Source: Bacteroidota bacterium
GTDB taxonomy: Bacteria > Bacteroidota > Bacteroidia > Chitinophagales > Chitinophagaceae
DNA: 64,000 bases
NCBI GenBank assembly: GCA_947456625.1
Contig: CANGQJ010000001.1
Location: 225,051-289,050 of the forward strand
Direction: 5' to 3'
Part shown: piece after piece, positions 54,559-63,893 of the stretch
Numbering within the stretch: the stretch's first letter is position 1
How the letters are laid out: each line of letters begins with the position of its first letter
Position numbers and translations under genes: made by a program
Notes under the pieces: model-generated
Databases searched by the model: none
Seen by the model: the letters and a program-made list of their open reading frames with translations, nothing else
What the model was told of the DNA's origin: nothing

Positions 54559-55767
54559 ATGTCAGTATTTACCACGCAAAATAAAATAATCATTACCTGT
54601 AATAAATGGTTGGCCCCTGTATTAAGATCAGAGGTAATTGGTTTAGGTTTTGATGTGGACAGGGTGTTCCAAACTGGTGTAGAATTAACTGGAACAGTAA
54701 ATGATTGTATTAGGTTGAACTTGAACCTAAGATGCGCAAGTCAGGTGATGTATTCACTTAAATCATTTATTTGTAATGACCCCGATGAATTGTATAAAAT
54801 TGCGATTTCCATTCATTGGGAAAAAATGATTAAACCTGATGGTTATTTTTCAGTAATAAGCAATGTTTTTAACGATACTATTTCTACAAATTTATTTGCC
54901 AATTTGAGAGTGAAAGATGCGATAGTAGATAGGATGCGAGATGTTGCTGGTAAAAGACCAAGTACAGGTTCGGAACTATCTGGTGCAGTAGTTTACTTAT
55001 TTTGGAAAAATGACGAAGCAGAATTATTCTTAGATACCTCGGGTGATTCATTGGCAAGACATGGTTATAGGAAACTACCAGGAAAGGCGCCTATGTTGGA
55101 AGCACTAGCTGCTGCAACCATTTTATCTACAAAGTGGAACAAGTTTGGAGCCTTTGTAAATCCTATGTGCGGATCAGGAACTTTAGCCATAGAAGCTGCA
55201 TTGATTGCAACTAAACGTGCACCTGGTTTATTTAGAAATAATTATGCATTTATGCATTTGATAGGATATGATAATGCAGTGTATGAAAAAGAAAGAACTA
55301 TTATTGAGGAGCAGGTAAGGCATTTGCCAAATTTGGTGATTATTGCCTCTGATATAAGTAGAGATGCCATTAAAGTAGCCAAGATAAATGCAGGTGTCGC
55401 AGGTGTGGAGGATTTAATAAATTTTCAGGTTTGTGATTTTGAAGCAACTCAAATGCCTGAGCCAGAGGAAGGTGCCATAGTAATGATTAATCCAGAATAT
55501 GGGGAAAGGTTAGGAGAGGAGTTGGAATTAGAAGCCACCTATGCACGGATAGGAGATTACATGAAAAATAAATGCAAGGGCATGACTGGCTATATTTTTA
55601 CTGGCAATTTAGAGCTTGCAAAAAAAATAAGATTAAAGCCAAGTAGGCGCATAGAATTTTTAAATGCAAAAATAGATTGCAGGTTGCTTGAATATGAATT
55701 ATATGCAGGCACTAAAAGAACAGATAAACCAAAAGATACTTTAGTTGATCCAACAGAAGTAGCTTAA
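54559..55767 (+). CDS. rlmL: THUMP-domain rRNA guanine-N2 methyltransferase (RlmL N-half type)
   Basis: A 402-residue protein. An N-terminal ferredoxin-like/THUMP RNA-binding part (about 1-150) precedes a methyltransferase domain with PMCGSGTLAIEAALIA as SAM motif I and catalytic NPEYGERLG (NPPY type). This is the RlmL half of E. coli RlmKL, which methylates G2445 of 23S rRNA. The RlmK half is absent, as in many other phyla. Stop overlaps the convergent HTH gene by 4 bp. Confidence 0.86.
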   Translation: MSVFTTQNKIIITCNKWLAPVLRSEVIGLGFDVDRVFQTGVELTGTVNDCIRLNLNLRCASQVMYSLKSFICNDPDELYKIAISIHWEKMIKPDGYFSVISNVFNDTISTNLFANLRVKDAIVDRMRDVAGKRPSTGSELSGAVVYLFWKNDEAELFLDTSGDSLARHGYRKLPGKAPMLEALAAATILSTKWNKFGAFVNPMCGSGTLAIEAALIATKRAPGLFRNNYAFMHLIGYDNAVYEKERTIIEEQVRHLPNLVIIASDISRDAIKVAKINAGVAGVEDLINFQVCDFEATQMPEPEEGAIVMINPEYGERLGEELELEATYARIGDYMKNKCKGMTGYIFTGNLELAKKIRLKPSRRIEFLNAKIDCRLLEYELYAGTKRTDKPKDTLVDPTEVA

Positions 55768-56030
55768 TAAATATTGAATTTCTTATTATCACAAATTTCT
55801 ATAATTTTTCCAGGAAATTTTAGCATGGCTCCTTCTCCAGTAATAACCCACAGCATATTTAAGTCATGATAGTTTTCAGAAACTTTAATTAAAATATCAG
55901 ATCCAATAGATCCTTTATTTCTAAATTGTTTTTGAAAGTACCCATTAGAAATGTGTAAGGTTTGCTCAAATTTGTGCAGAGAAATAACTTTAAAATTTAA
56001 ATACTCCGAGATTCTTTCAATTGCTTTCAT
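55764..56030 (-). CDS. Small helix-turn-helix protein, XRE-like
   Basis: An 88-residue protein resembling short Bacteroidota phage-repressor-like HTH proteins: RISEYLNFKVISLHKFEQTLHISNGYFQKQ supplies the HTH, and LNMLWVITGEGAMLK is the typical C-terminal end of this group. It is the last gene of an apparent three-gene unit (T9SS protein, tail-fibre-like protein, HTH) with 12 bp to the preceding gene. It may regulate that unit; an inverted repeat lies upstream of the first gene. Confidence 0.65.
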   Translation of the reverse strand: MKAIERISEYLNFKVISLHKFEQTLHISNGYFQKQFRNKGSIGSDILIKVSENYHDLNMLWVITGEGAMLKFPGKIIEICDNKKFNIY

Positions 56031-56042
56031 GATGTTAATTTA

Positions 56043-57656
56043 TTATTTAATAGTTGAAATTCCTCCAGTTAAAAACCAACGATTATCTGTAAATACTGCT
56101 GTAACTAAAGTGTTTGTTGGTTGTTTATCAGTAAATGGAGTCCAAATTACTGGTTGCTCTCGATTACTTGTTACTAATTGCTTATCAATCCATATAGTGG
56201 CATTATCAATCCTAATTGTGATATCGTCTACAGTTGTTCGATTACCAAATGGTAATAAATAAATTACTTGTCCTTCATGACCATCATTTAAGATATAATC
56301 ATGACCACCAAGCCCACTTAATTTATGAACTGAAATGGTTAAGTCAATTTCCTCCCTTTGTTCTTCTGGCTTATTACTAGAAAGTAATAATTTATTCAAA
56401 TTTCCTGTGACAACTAATGAACTAGATCCAATTTTGGCAGATGCTCCTAAACTTTCTAAAGTGGGTAATACTTGATCGCCAGTATTTATTCCTATTAAGT
56501 GTGATACCGCGGTATTTGCAATCATGCTGTTAGTAATTGTACCACTTGCTATATTGGTCACTGTTCCTATGCTGGTTACAATACCGGTTAAGTTTGCATT
56601 TGCAATTACAATATTGTTACTTCCATCAAAAGCAACCCCATTAATAGTTCTTGCGGTTTCAAGTTTACTAGCAGTACTTGCATTGCCAGTTAAGGTACTT
56701 ATAATTCTTGGTGCAATAAATGCTTGATTATTACCCACTAATTTTAATCCACCTGCAGAAATTTCTAAATTTCCTCTTACATTACTTAATACTGCTGGTG
56801 GTACGTTTTGTCCTAAAGTATCACTTGCAATAGATAAGGATCCCGATGAAATAAAAAGTCCTTTAAATGGCTTTTCCAATGTACCTAAAGTAGAGGTAGC
56901 GCCAGAGGATTCAATATTTCCTCCCACTGTCACATTTTTAGAAGCAATAAGGTTTCCATTGATTTTTATATCAAAACTATCTGTGCCTTCTAAGGATATA
57001 GAGGAAACAAATTTTCCTACTTTTTGATAGCCTAATATTAAGGCATTAAAATCTACCGAACTTATTTTACTATTCAGTGTGTCTAAATTATTTTTAATAT
57101 TATTAGTGTTCAATTGGATATTATTTAAATTAACCTCAATTTGCGTTGAATTTGCTATTATCCTATCTATATTAGTTTGAATATTATTTTTATTTATAAT
57201 TGCTTGTTTTTGCAAGTCAACTATACTATTATGAATATTAGTGGTATCAATACTAGCATTTGAATTTGCTGCATATAAAGCATAAGGAACACTTAAAAGT
57301 TCCGAGACACCAGTTATTCTGTAATCATATCCGCCATCGGGATCGGTTTCGGTTAAAACAAAGTAGGGCCCTTTTGACCAATCTATATCGGAAAATTTGC
57401 CCATTACAACAAAGCCAGTTCCAATTTGTAAGCTAGTAAGTCCGTTTAAATTGGTTTTAGATTTTTGAGTTTCTATATAAGTGGGTAAACCATTACTTGA
57501 ACCTTTTAATATACTTATTCGTATTCCAATATCTTTTAAAGACAATAAATTATTATAAGGGTCTCTAATAACTGCTTGATAGCTCATCTTTAAAGGTGAT
57601 TGTGAAAATGTGTTATTGTAAAATATTAATAGCACTATTATTATAAAATATTTCAT
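56043..57656 (-). CDS. Secreted tail-fibre-like surface protein
   Basis: A 537-residue protein with a signal peptide (about 1-18). The N-terminal domain (YQAVIRDPYNNLLSLKDIGIRISIL, then PYALYAANS) is the one common at the front of Bacteroidota tail-fibre or collagen-like surface proteins. An Asn-rich coiled coil follows (about 130-200), then fibre repeats resembling phage tail-fibre knobs (LTGNASTASKLETARTING, GSNNIVIANANLTGI). No phage structural genes are nearby. It starts immediately after the stop of the T9SS gene with no gap. Probable adhesive surface fibre; function unproven. Confidence 0.7.
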   Translation of the reverse strand: MKYFIIIVLLIFYNNTFSQSPLKMSYQAVIRDPYNNLLSLKDIGIRISILKGSSNGLPTYIETQKSKTNLNGLTSLQIGTGFVVMGKFSDIDWSKGPYFVLTETDPDGGYDYRITGVSELLSVPYALYAANSNASIDTTNIHNSIVDLQKQAIINKNNIQTNIDRIIANSTQIEVNLNNIQLNTNNIKNNLDTLNSKISSVDFNALILGYQKVGKFVSSISLEGTDSFDIKINGNLIASKNVTVGGNIESSGATSTLGTLEKPFKGLFISSGSLSIASDTLGQNVPPAVLSNVRGNLEISAGGLKLVGNNQAFIAPRIISTLTGNASTASKLETARTINGVAFDGSNNIVIANANLTGIVTSIGTVTNIASGTITNSMIANTAVSHLIGINTGDQVLPTLESLGASAKIGSSSLVVTGNLNKLLLSSNKPEEQREEIDLTISVHKLSGLGGHDYILNDGHEGQVIYLLPFGNRTTVDDITIRIDNATIWIDKQLVTSNREQPVIWTPFTDKQPTNTLVTAVFTDNRWFLTGGISTIK

Positions 57657-58130
57657 TTAGTTTACTTTTAAAATTTGATAGGAAACTTCCTCCCTTGCGT
57701 TTCGATATATTTTTATAAAGTAGGCCCCTGCTGGATAAGGAAGCAATGAAATAAAGGTTTGTGGATTTTCTATTTTACTTTGTAAAATTAATTTCCCGTC
57801 TTCGGACAATAAATTAAATTGCAAATGCTCAAAGTTTAAGTTTTCTACTTTTAAATAAATATAGTCTTTTGTTGGATTTGGGTATATAGTTGCATTTAAT
57901 TTTATTTTTGGAGATTTTGAATAATTTCCATTTCCATTTTGAATCCCTTCAAATAAACTATATCCATTTCCATTTCCATTTCCCTTATTAGTATAAAACA
58001 CTTCCCCAATACTAAAGGCTACAATTCCAAATTTTGATATAACAGTATTGCCTAATGCATTCATTGTTATTTGAGCTATAACAATTTTACATACAAATAA
58101 TAAATTAAATAATAGTATGAACCTTTTCAT
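57657..58130 (-). CDS. Small T9SS type A sorting-domain protein
   Basis: A 157-residue protein: signal peptide (about 1-19), a short body (VAFSIGEVFYTN) with Gly-Asn dipeptide repeats, and a C-terminal T9SS type A sorting domain (ATIYPNPTKDYIYLKVENL to SYQILKVN) that fills nearly half the protein. The Gly-Asn runs are coded by TTTCCA hexamer arrays. It heads the unit with the tail-fibre-like and HTH genes. Confidence 0.82.
   Translation of the reverse strand: MKRFILLFNLLFVCKIVIAQITMNALGNTVISKFGIVAFSIGEVFYTNKGNGNGNGYSLFEGIQNGNGNYSKSPKIKLNATIYPNPTKDYIYLKVENLNFEHLQFNLLSEDGKLILQSKIENPQTFISLLPYPAGAYFIKIYRNAREEVSYQILKVN
57925..57984 (-). repeat. TTTCCA hexanucleotide microsatellites in the T9SS gene
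   Basis: Two short arrays of the plus-strand unit TTTCCA (57925-57940 and 57962-57984) encode Gly-Asn repeats. The unit is 6 bp, so slippage would change protein length without shifting the frame. Confidence 0.75.
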
Positions 58131-58152
58131 AGCATGAAGTTCGACTCATGAC

Positions 58153-58180
58153 TAAATTAAATTGTTACACATTTAATTTA
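58153..58180. promoter_or_regulatory. 28-bp inverted repeat upstream of the T9SS/fibre/HTH unit
   Basis: TAAATTAAAT, spacer TGTTACAC, ATTTAATTTA: perfect 10-bp arms, 23 bp before the T9SS gene start in the divergent gap 58131-58345. The location suits an operator for the HTH protein, though AT-rich DNA makes such repeats easier to find by chance. The rest of the gap is AT-rich with no other feature except the cupin promoter. Confidence 0.45.
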
Positions 58181-58303
58181 AAAACTTGCACATATTGCAT
58201 ATTTGCCATAAAACATGATTCTTATCATTGTATCATTTTTTTTAAATGTTAATAATCATAAATTATTTTTTATAAATAAGACCTAATAGCTTTTTTATAA
58301 GTG

Positions 58304-58311
58304 TAGCTTTG
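58304..58311 (+). promoter_or_regulatory. -7 box for the cupin gene
   Basis: TAGCTTTG is an exact TAnnTTTG match 34 bases before the ATG at 58346. Confidence 0.55.
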
Positions 58312-58345
58312 GTATAAGCGCTTTAAAAATGTTTAAAAAATTAAA

Positions 58346-58699
58346 ATGTTACTTAACTACAATTCCAAAGAACTTGAAAAATTAAAACCTCAAGTAATTG
58401 TACAAATTATTCAATATGTACCTAATGCAGTTGTTAGTAAAACAATACTAAAACGTATAACAGGTAATGTAACCTTATCCTCGTTTGATGAAGGAGAAGA
58501 GTTGCCGGAAAAATTATCCCCCTTTGATACTTTTATACAAATCATTGATGGCAAGGCCGAAATTACTATTGACAATAAATTATTTAGCTTAAAATTAGGG
58601 GAAGGCATGATTATTCCATCACATGCTTTGCATCATTTTCATGCCAATGAACAATTTAAAATGATAGCTACTGTAATTAAAAGCGGTTATGAGGATTAA
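58346..58699 (+). CDS. Small cupin protein
   Basis: A 117-residue single-domain cupin. SPFDTFIQIIDGKAEITID and GEGMIIPSHALHHFHANEQFKMIA correspond to cupin motifs 1 and 2; the usual motif 1 His-x-His is missing, but HALHHFH offers a cluster of histidines for metal binding. Function unknown; such cupins may sense small ligands. It lies 30 bp upstream of an AraC regulator and is probably co-transcribed. Confidence 0.8.
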   Translation: MLLNYNSKELEKLKPQVIVQIIQYVPNAVVSKTILKRITGNVTLSSFDEGEELPEKLSPFDTFIQIIDGKAEITIDNKLFSLKLGEGMIIPSHALHHFHANEQFKMIATVIKSGYED

Positions 58700-58729
58700 A
58701 TGTAGTTTTAAACTAATAAATAATTAAAA

Positions 58730-59290
58730 TTGAGGATTTATATAAAATATATGGTAAGCCTTAGGTGCAAGAATATTGTAAAATCAAAGCTTGAAAAATT
58801 AGCTATTCCATATAATAATGTTGAGTTAGGTTATGCAGAACTGCCTATTGAATTAGATGAGTTAACTATTGATAAATTTAATACAGAACTTAAAGCAAAT
58901 GGCTTATTAATTTTAGAAAATCATAATGCTATTTTAATTGAAAGAATTAAAAATATTATTGTAGAACTAGTTCATTATGACGAGTCTAACCCGTTGGTAA
59001 ATTTATCCAATTACATTTCAGATAAGCTTGGATATGATTATGGGTATTTAACTAATTTATTTACAAAAGTAAAAGGGGAAACAATACAACAGTATTATCT
59101 AAAACATAAAATTGAAAGAGCTAAGGAGCTTATTATTTACGATGAAAAATCCTTTACTCAAATTGCTGATATTTTACACTATAGTTCCATTGCGCATTTT
59201 TCAAATCAGTTTAAAAAAGTAACAGGTGTTTCGCCATCTGTATTTAAGAATATGAAAATTGAAAGAAAAACAAATATTGAAAATTTGTAA
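58730..59290 (+). CDS. AraC family transcriptional regulator
   Basis: A 186-residue protein. The start IYIKYMVSLRCKNIVKSKLEKL is conserved in a Bacteroidota AraC subgroup, which supports the TTG start at 58730 over the in-frame ATG at 58751. The C-terminal AraC HTH (about 95-180) shows KIERAKELI and SFTQIADILHYSSIAHFSNQFKKVTGVSPS. There is no sugar-binding domain. It may act with the upstream cupin. Confidence 0.85.
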   Translation: MRIYIKYMVSLRCKNIVKSKLEKLAIPYNNVELGYAELPIELDELTIDKFNTELKANGLLILENHNAILIERIKNIIVELVHYDESNPLVNLSNYISDKLGYDYGYLTNLFTKVKGETIQQYYLKHKIERAKELIIYDEKSFTQIADILHYSSIAHFSNQFKKVTGVSPSVFKNMKIERKTNIENL

Positions 59291-59308
59291 GGCTTTAATT
59301 TTAATTTT

Positions 59309-60478
59309 TTATACATATAGCAAATACGGCTCAATATTTTTTCTCCAATCGTCTACCTTAAATAACCTTGTCATTTGTTGTAGCCAAGTTTGTAGTGGCA
59401 ATTCAAAAATAGCTTCTGCATTGGGTATGCCTAATAGTAAGGATAAGTGATTGGTGCCTGCAGGATTTGCATTTGTGGGATAAGGCATCCATTTAAAATC
59501 TTTGGTATGGATGTCTTTAATAAGTTTAAGCAATAAAAGGCCATTTAATACAGCGTCATAATGGTATGGGTTAATTACTTTAATTCTTATGCCATTTACA
59601 TGGGTTAATATAGTATTTTCAGTTACAGATAATTTTAAATGGTCTATTTTAATATCCTCGCTTAAAATATTATTGAAAATCATAGTAATAGCAGTCATGT
59701 TAAACCAACTAGCTCCAATCCACTCAAAGGAATATGGAGTGCCGCGCCCAACGCTAACATTGGTTGCTTCAAAAAAACATAATCCTGGATATAAAATCAC
59801 AGCTTCGCTGTTTTGCAATGCTGGTGAAGGATTTACCCAAGGTAAGCTCCAGTCAAAAAACAAGTAATCTCTTTTCCATCCCTCGCATTTTATAACTTGT
59901 AAGTGGGCATTCCAATTTTTAGTGGCATTAAAAAATAAGGCAAGTTCTCCAAAGGTGGTTTGGTGCTTTATTGGAATATTAAACCTGCCAATAAAACTAG
60001 AAATACTTTCACTTAACATAGGGCCCTCGCAATGTGATATATTTCCTCCAATGGGGTTGGGGCGATCTAAAATTATTATTTGCTTATTATTTAAAGCAGC
60101 AGCTTGTATAAAATAAGTCATTGTCCATAAATAGGTATAAAACCTTGTACCAGCATCGGGGATGTCAAATATTAATATGGAGATCTCTTTTACATCCGCT
60201 GGTGTTGGCATATACTTTTCACCATATAAACTAATTATGGGAAGTCCTGTAATTGTATCCTTGCCATTGTGCATATAAGCACCATCCTCACCTACAGCAC
60301 TAATGCCATGTTCGGGAGAGAAAAGGGTAGTTATATTAAAGCCAGCCTCGATTAATGCTTGTCTAGTATATATGCCTTTATTGGTTTTTGCTGCATCATT
60401 GGTGAGTAAACCAATAGGCTTATTTTTCCAATCAGGATTTTGTTTTAATAAAATATCTATACCAAATTGTAAAGGCAT
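59309..60478 (-). CDS. namZ: Exo-beta-N-acetylmuramidase NamZ (DUF1343, GH171)
   Basis: A 389-residue protein matching DUF1343, shown in other bacteria to release MurNAc from the non-reducing end of peptidoglycan fragments. Motifs include GLLTNDAAKT, FSPEHGISAVGEDG, FDIPDAGTRFYTYLWTM, DRPNPIGG and SVGRGTPYSFEWIGA. No signal peptide is visible, so it may act in the cytoplasm on imported fragments, unlike secreted relatives; that is inference. Confidence 0.87.
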   Translation of the reverse strand: MPLQFGIDILLKQNPDWKNKPIGLLTNDAAKTNKGIYTRQALIEAGFNITTLFSPEHGISAVGEDGAYMHNGKDTITGLPIISLYGEKYMPTPADVKEISILIFDIPDAGTRFYTYLWTMTYFIQAAALNNKQIIILDRPNPIGGNISHCEGPMLSESISSFIGRFNIPIKHQTTFGELALFFNATKNWNAHLQVIKCEGWKRDYLFFDWSLPWVNPSPALQNSEAVILYPGLCFFEATNVSVGRGTPYSFEWIGASWFNMTAITMIFNNILSEDIKIDHLKLSVTENTILTHVNGIRIKVINPYHYDAVLNGLLLLKLIKDIHTKDFKWMPYPTNANPAGTNHLSLLLGIPNAEAIFELPLQTWLQQMTRLFKVDDWRKNIEPYLLYV

Positions 60479-60508
60479 ATTCCAAGTTTATGAGTATTGA
60501 TATTAAAT

Positions 60509-61141
60509 TTACAATTCGTTTTTAAATCCAGATTCTATTTTTAATGTTTCCATCACATTAAAAATAATAGGACACCTGTCATAATGCATGTAGGTGGTAA
60601 AAAGTCTTTTATTAAAATCGGGGACATGAAAAGCAGGGAATTCCTTGCAACCAGCAAACCTATGTTCATATACACTACAACTATTCCCTACTAAAAAATG
60701 ACAGGGTATTGCGTTCACCACCATTCGACCCGATTCGCCTTTGTCCAAGTATTTCTCATCAAATTCGGCCCTGGTTTGTCCCAGGTGTGCAGATAAGTTA
60801 TTTGCTTCCTCCTCGTTAATATTTACCATTAAACTTTTACAACAATTGCCACACTGAGTACATTCAATTTTAGGAGAAATTGCTTCGGAAAGCTCAAAAA
60901 CAGCTTTATCTAGGCTTAAACTGTCCAAATTCCTTAAAAAATCCTGGAATTTTAGGTTTTCTGATTCAAGCTCAATAGCCTTGTTTTTGATAATTTCCAG
61001 GTCAGTTATTGGATATGTTGCTTCGTTTTTGATGGGATAAAGATAATGTATAAATCCTTTTATCCACATTTGCCCATTTTTGCTAATTTTTAGATTGTAA
61101 AACTTACTTGGAGCATTAGATTTGCAGCTAGACCAGGGCAT
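60509..61141 (-). CDS. YkgJ family cysteine-cluster protein (copy 2)
   Basis: A protein of up to 210 residues with the YkgJ signature [11 protein letters not shown] at about 102-112, [16 protein letters not shown] and [11 protein letters not shown], then CPIIFNVME. It has an N-terminal extension of about 90 residues compared with copy 1 at 2203-2700. The start may be 61141 (MPWSSCKSN) or the ATG at 61069 (MWIKGF). Metal binding by the cysteines is expected; function unknown. It is divergent from parE with 26 bp between the starts. Confidence 0.82.
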   Translation of the reverse strand: MPWSSCKSNAPSKFYNLKISKNGQMWIKGFIHYLYPIKNEATYPITDLEIIKNKAIELESENLKFQDFLRNLDSLSLDKAVFELSEAISPKIECTQCGNCCKSLMVNINEEEANNLSAHLGQTRAEFDEKYLDKGESGRMVVNAIPCHFLVGNSCSVYEHRFAGCKEFPAFHVPDFNKRLFTTYMHYDRCPIIFNVMETLKIESGFKNEL

Positions 61142-61167
61142 TTTATGCTCATAAAGTATTGATAATT

Positions 61168-63063
61168 ATGGCAGAAGCAAAAATAGGAGCAGAATATAAC
61201 GAAGACTCCATTAGGTCACTGGATTGGAAAGAACATATTAGGTTAAGACCAGGTATGTATATAGGTAAATTAGGTGACGGTACTGCACCCGATGATGGAA
61301 TTTACGTATTAATTAAAGAGGTAATTGATAACTGTATCGATGAACATACCATGGGGTATGGTAAGCAGGTTGAAATTTCTATTCAAGATAAAACAGTTAC
61401 TATTCGTGACTACGGTCGTGGAATTCCTTTAGGTAAAATTGTAGACGTAGTTAGTAAAATAAATACAGGTGCAAAATACGATAGTAAGGCTTTCCAAAAA
61501 TCGGTTGGTTTAAATGGAGTAGGTACTAAAGCAGTGAATGCATTAAGTGAGGATTTCACAGTGATTGCTTTTAGAGAAGGTAAGTGTCGCTCTGCCACTT
61601 TTCAGAAAGGTCAATTAATTAACGAGACAAAGGAAACAAAAACCACGGAGCAAAATGGAACTTTAGTAAGTTTTACACCTGATGCAACAGTGTTTAAAAA
61701 TTATCATTTCATATACGAATATATTGAAAGCCAACTTTGGAACTATTGTTATTTGAATGCGGGTTTAATTATTCATTTTAACGATAAAAAGTTTGTTAGT
61801 AAAAATGGCTTATTGGATTTATTAGAACGTAAAACCAATCCTGATGAGTTGCGATATCCAATCATGCACTTAACTGGAGAGGACATAGAAGTAGCCATTT
61901 CACATAACAATGATTATGGTGAAGATATTTTTTCTTTTGTGAATGGTCAGTATACTACACAAGGTGGTACGCATCAGCAAGCATTTAGAGAAGCATACGT
62001 AAAAGTGATTCGTGATTTTTATAAAAAGGATTATGAGGCTTCAGATATTAGAACCAGTATTGTGGCTGCGGTTTCGGTACGTGTGCAAGAGCCTGTTTTT
62101 GAAAGTCAAACCAAAACTAAGTTAGGTTCTCAGAATGTGGCAGACGGCGGACCAAGCATGAAGAATTTTGTCACTGAATTTTTAGCTAAAGAACTTGATA
62201 ATTTTTTACATCGTAATACAAGCGTAGCGGAGGCGCTTAAAAAACGCATTGAACAAAACGAACGTGAGCGTAAAGAGTTAGCGGGTATTAAAAAATTGGC
62301 AAATGAGCGCGCTAAAAAAGCAAACCTGCACAATAAAAAATTAAGAGACTGTCGCGTGCATTTAAATGATGACTTGCCTTCTAAGAATAAAGAAATGTTT
62401 ATTGCCACACAAAAAGCAAGTACTTTGTTTATTACAGAAGGGGACTCTGCTAGTGGTAGTATTACCAAGTCCCGTAATGTAGATACGCAAGCAGTATTTA
62501 GTTTAAGGGGTAAGCCTTTGAATGCTTTTGGCTTAACTAAGAAAGTGGTTTACGAAAATGAAGAGTTTAACTTATTGCAACATGCGTTGAATATTGAGGA
62601 AGGTTTAGAAGGGTTACGTTATAACAATATTGTAATTGCTACAGATGCCGACGTGGACGGAATGCACATTCGTTTATTGATGCTTACTTTCTTTTTACAA
62701 TTCTTCCCTGATTTGGTAAAGAGAGGTCATGTATTTGTTTTAGAAACACCACTTTTTAGAGTACGTAATAAGCAAAAAACTATTTATTGTTACGATGAAG
62801 CTGAAAAGCAAAAAGCAATTAGTGAGTTAGGCAGTAAACCCGAAATTACAAGGTTCAAAGGATTGGGCGAGATTAGTCCCGAAGAGTTTGGTAAGTTTAT
62901 CAATGCCGATATAAAATTGGCCCCCGTTATTTTAGAACAAGGGGATCATATACAACATTTGTTGGAATATTATATGGGTAAAAACTCCCCAGAGCGACAA
63001 GATTTTATTATCAATAATTTAAAAGTAGAACTAGACAAAGCGCATGATACACTTAGTGTTTAA
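61168..63063 (+). CDS. parE: DNA topoisomerase IV subunit B
   Basis: A 631-residue type IIA topoisomerase ATPase subunit. The GHKL ATP site shows [10 protein letters not shown] and GRGIPLG, then [15 protein letters not shown]; the TOPRIM domain shows [10 protein letters not shown] and [10 protein letters not shown]. The opening [25 protein letters not shown] and the following DUF1835 gene are typical of Bacteroidota ParE rather than GyrB. parC is not reached in this window. The frame opens at a TTG at 61159; ATG 61168 is preferred. It overlaps the next gene by 20 bp. Confidence 0.9.
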   Translation: MAEAKIGAEYNEDSIRSLDWKEHIRLRPGMYIGKLGDGTAPDDGIYVLIKEVIDNCIDEHTMGYGKQVEISIQDKTVTIRDYGRGIPLGKIVDVVSKINTGAKYDSKAFQKSVGLNGVGTKAVNALSEDFTVIAFREGKCRSATFQKGQLINETKETKTTEQNGTLVSFTPDATVFKNYHFIYEYIESQLWNYCYLNAGLIIHFNDKKFVSKNGLLDLLERKTNPDELRYPIMHLTGEDIEVAISHNNDYGEDIFSFVNGQYTTQGGTHQQAFREAYVKVIRDFYKKDYEASDIRTSIVAAVSVRVQEPVFESQTKTKLGSQNVADGGPSMKNFVTEFLAKELDNFLHRNTSVAEALKKRIEQNERERKELAGIKKLANERAKKANLHNKKLRDCRVHLNDDLPSKNKEMFIATQKASTLFITEGDSASGSITKSRNVDTQAVFSLRGKPLNAFGLTKKVVYENEEFNLLQHALNIEEGLEGLRYNNIVIATDADVDGMHIRLLMLTFFLQFFPDLVKRGHVFVLETPLFRVRNKQKTIYCYDEAEKQKAISELGSKPEITRFKGLGEISPEEFGKFINADIKLAPVILEQGDHIQHLLEYYMGKNSPERQDFIINNLKVELDKAHDTLSV

Positions 63064-63883
63064 CACAGCAGATATTGCTGCATTAGAAGCTGCCATTGAG
63101 TTGGACGAAACCCTTGCAGGTAAAGTAATTGAAGTTAAGGACGACTATGCAGTTGGCCCCTTGCTTGATATTTATGAAACTGAAGGTTATCAAGCACGTC
63201 GTGATTGGTGGAAAAATATTTTGCAGTGTTCTCCGTATGAAGAGCAGTTGGATATTGTAGATGATAAATTAACTGTACATCAATTAATCAATGCATTAAA
63301 CCATGATGAAAACGAAGTAATATGGATTTGGATGGGACAAAATGCACACGATGTTTCGGGATATTACTGGTTAATGAGTCAGTTTAAAGAATACCAAGGT
63401 CGTATTCAAGTTTTGTATTTAAATAATTTGCCATTCTTAAATGAAAAGGGGCAATTGTTTTACCCAACTTATTTAAGTCAAATTCAACCCAAGGAATTTT
63501 TGAAGGCAAAAAAATTAGCTAGACCTATTACTTTAAGTGAGTTTGAATTAGATCCAGATGAGTGGAAGAAACTTTGTATGGAAAATGAAGGCATACGTTT
63601 CTTAGAAGGTGGCAAAAAGTTAGTAAGCATGAACATAGGTTGCTATGATAAAGAAATATTGTCCTTGCTTACTAAAAATGCGCAAAAATTGCCTAGTGCT
63701 TTAAATAATATCATGGCTAAATTAAAAGTGAAACTGGGTGATGCATTTATTGTTTTTCGTTTAAAAGCTTTAGAAGAAGCGGGCAAGCTTGTTTTTGTGG
63801 GAGATTGGGCTAAAGGTTGGAAAGACATGGTGGTTCAAATGCCTGGTGGATCTAATGTAGTTGTTGAAGCAGAAGCCGAATAA
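63044..63883 (+). CDS. DUF1835/DUF3658 domain protein
   Basis: A 279-residue protein. The N-terminal DUF1835 part ([17 protein letters not shown], then [17 protein letters not shown], then RRDWWKNIL) and the C-terminal DUF3658-like part are both present. The function is unknown. Its ATG lies inside parE, 20 bp before that stop, implying coupled translation. The pairing with parE recurs in Bacteroidota, but a topoisomerase-related role is only suggested by neighbourhood. Confidence 0.85.
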   Translation: MIHLVFNTADIAALEAAIELDETLAGKVIEVKDDYAVGPLLDIYETEGYQARRDWWKNILQCSPYEEQLDIVDDKLTVHQLINALNHDENEVIWIWMGQNAHDVSGYYWLMSQFKEYQGRIQVLYLNNLPFLNEKGQLFYPTYLSQIQPKEFLKAKKLARPITLSEFELDPDEWKKLCMENEGIRFLEGGKKLVSMNIGCYDKEILSLLTKNAQKLPSALNNIMAKLKVKLGDAFIVFRLKALEEAGKLVFVGDWAKGWKDMVVQMPGGSNVVVEAEAE

Positions 63884-63893
63884 AAATTAAATA

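Noticed and set aside
56043..57656. Tail-fibre-like gene as a prophage remnant
   Set aside because: It has a signal peptide and no phage structural, lysis or replication genes nearby; such fibre-like surface proteins are common in this phylum.
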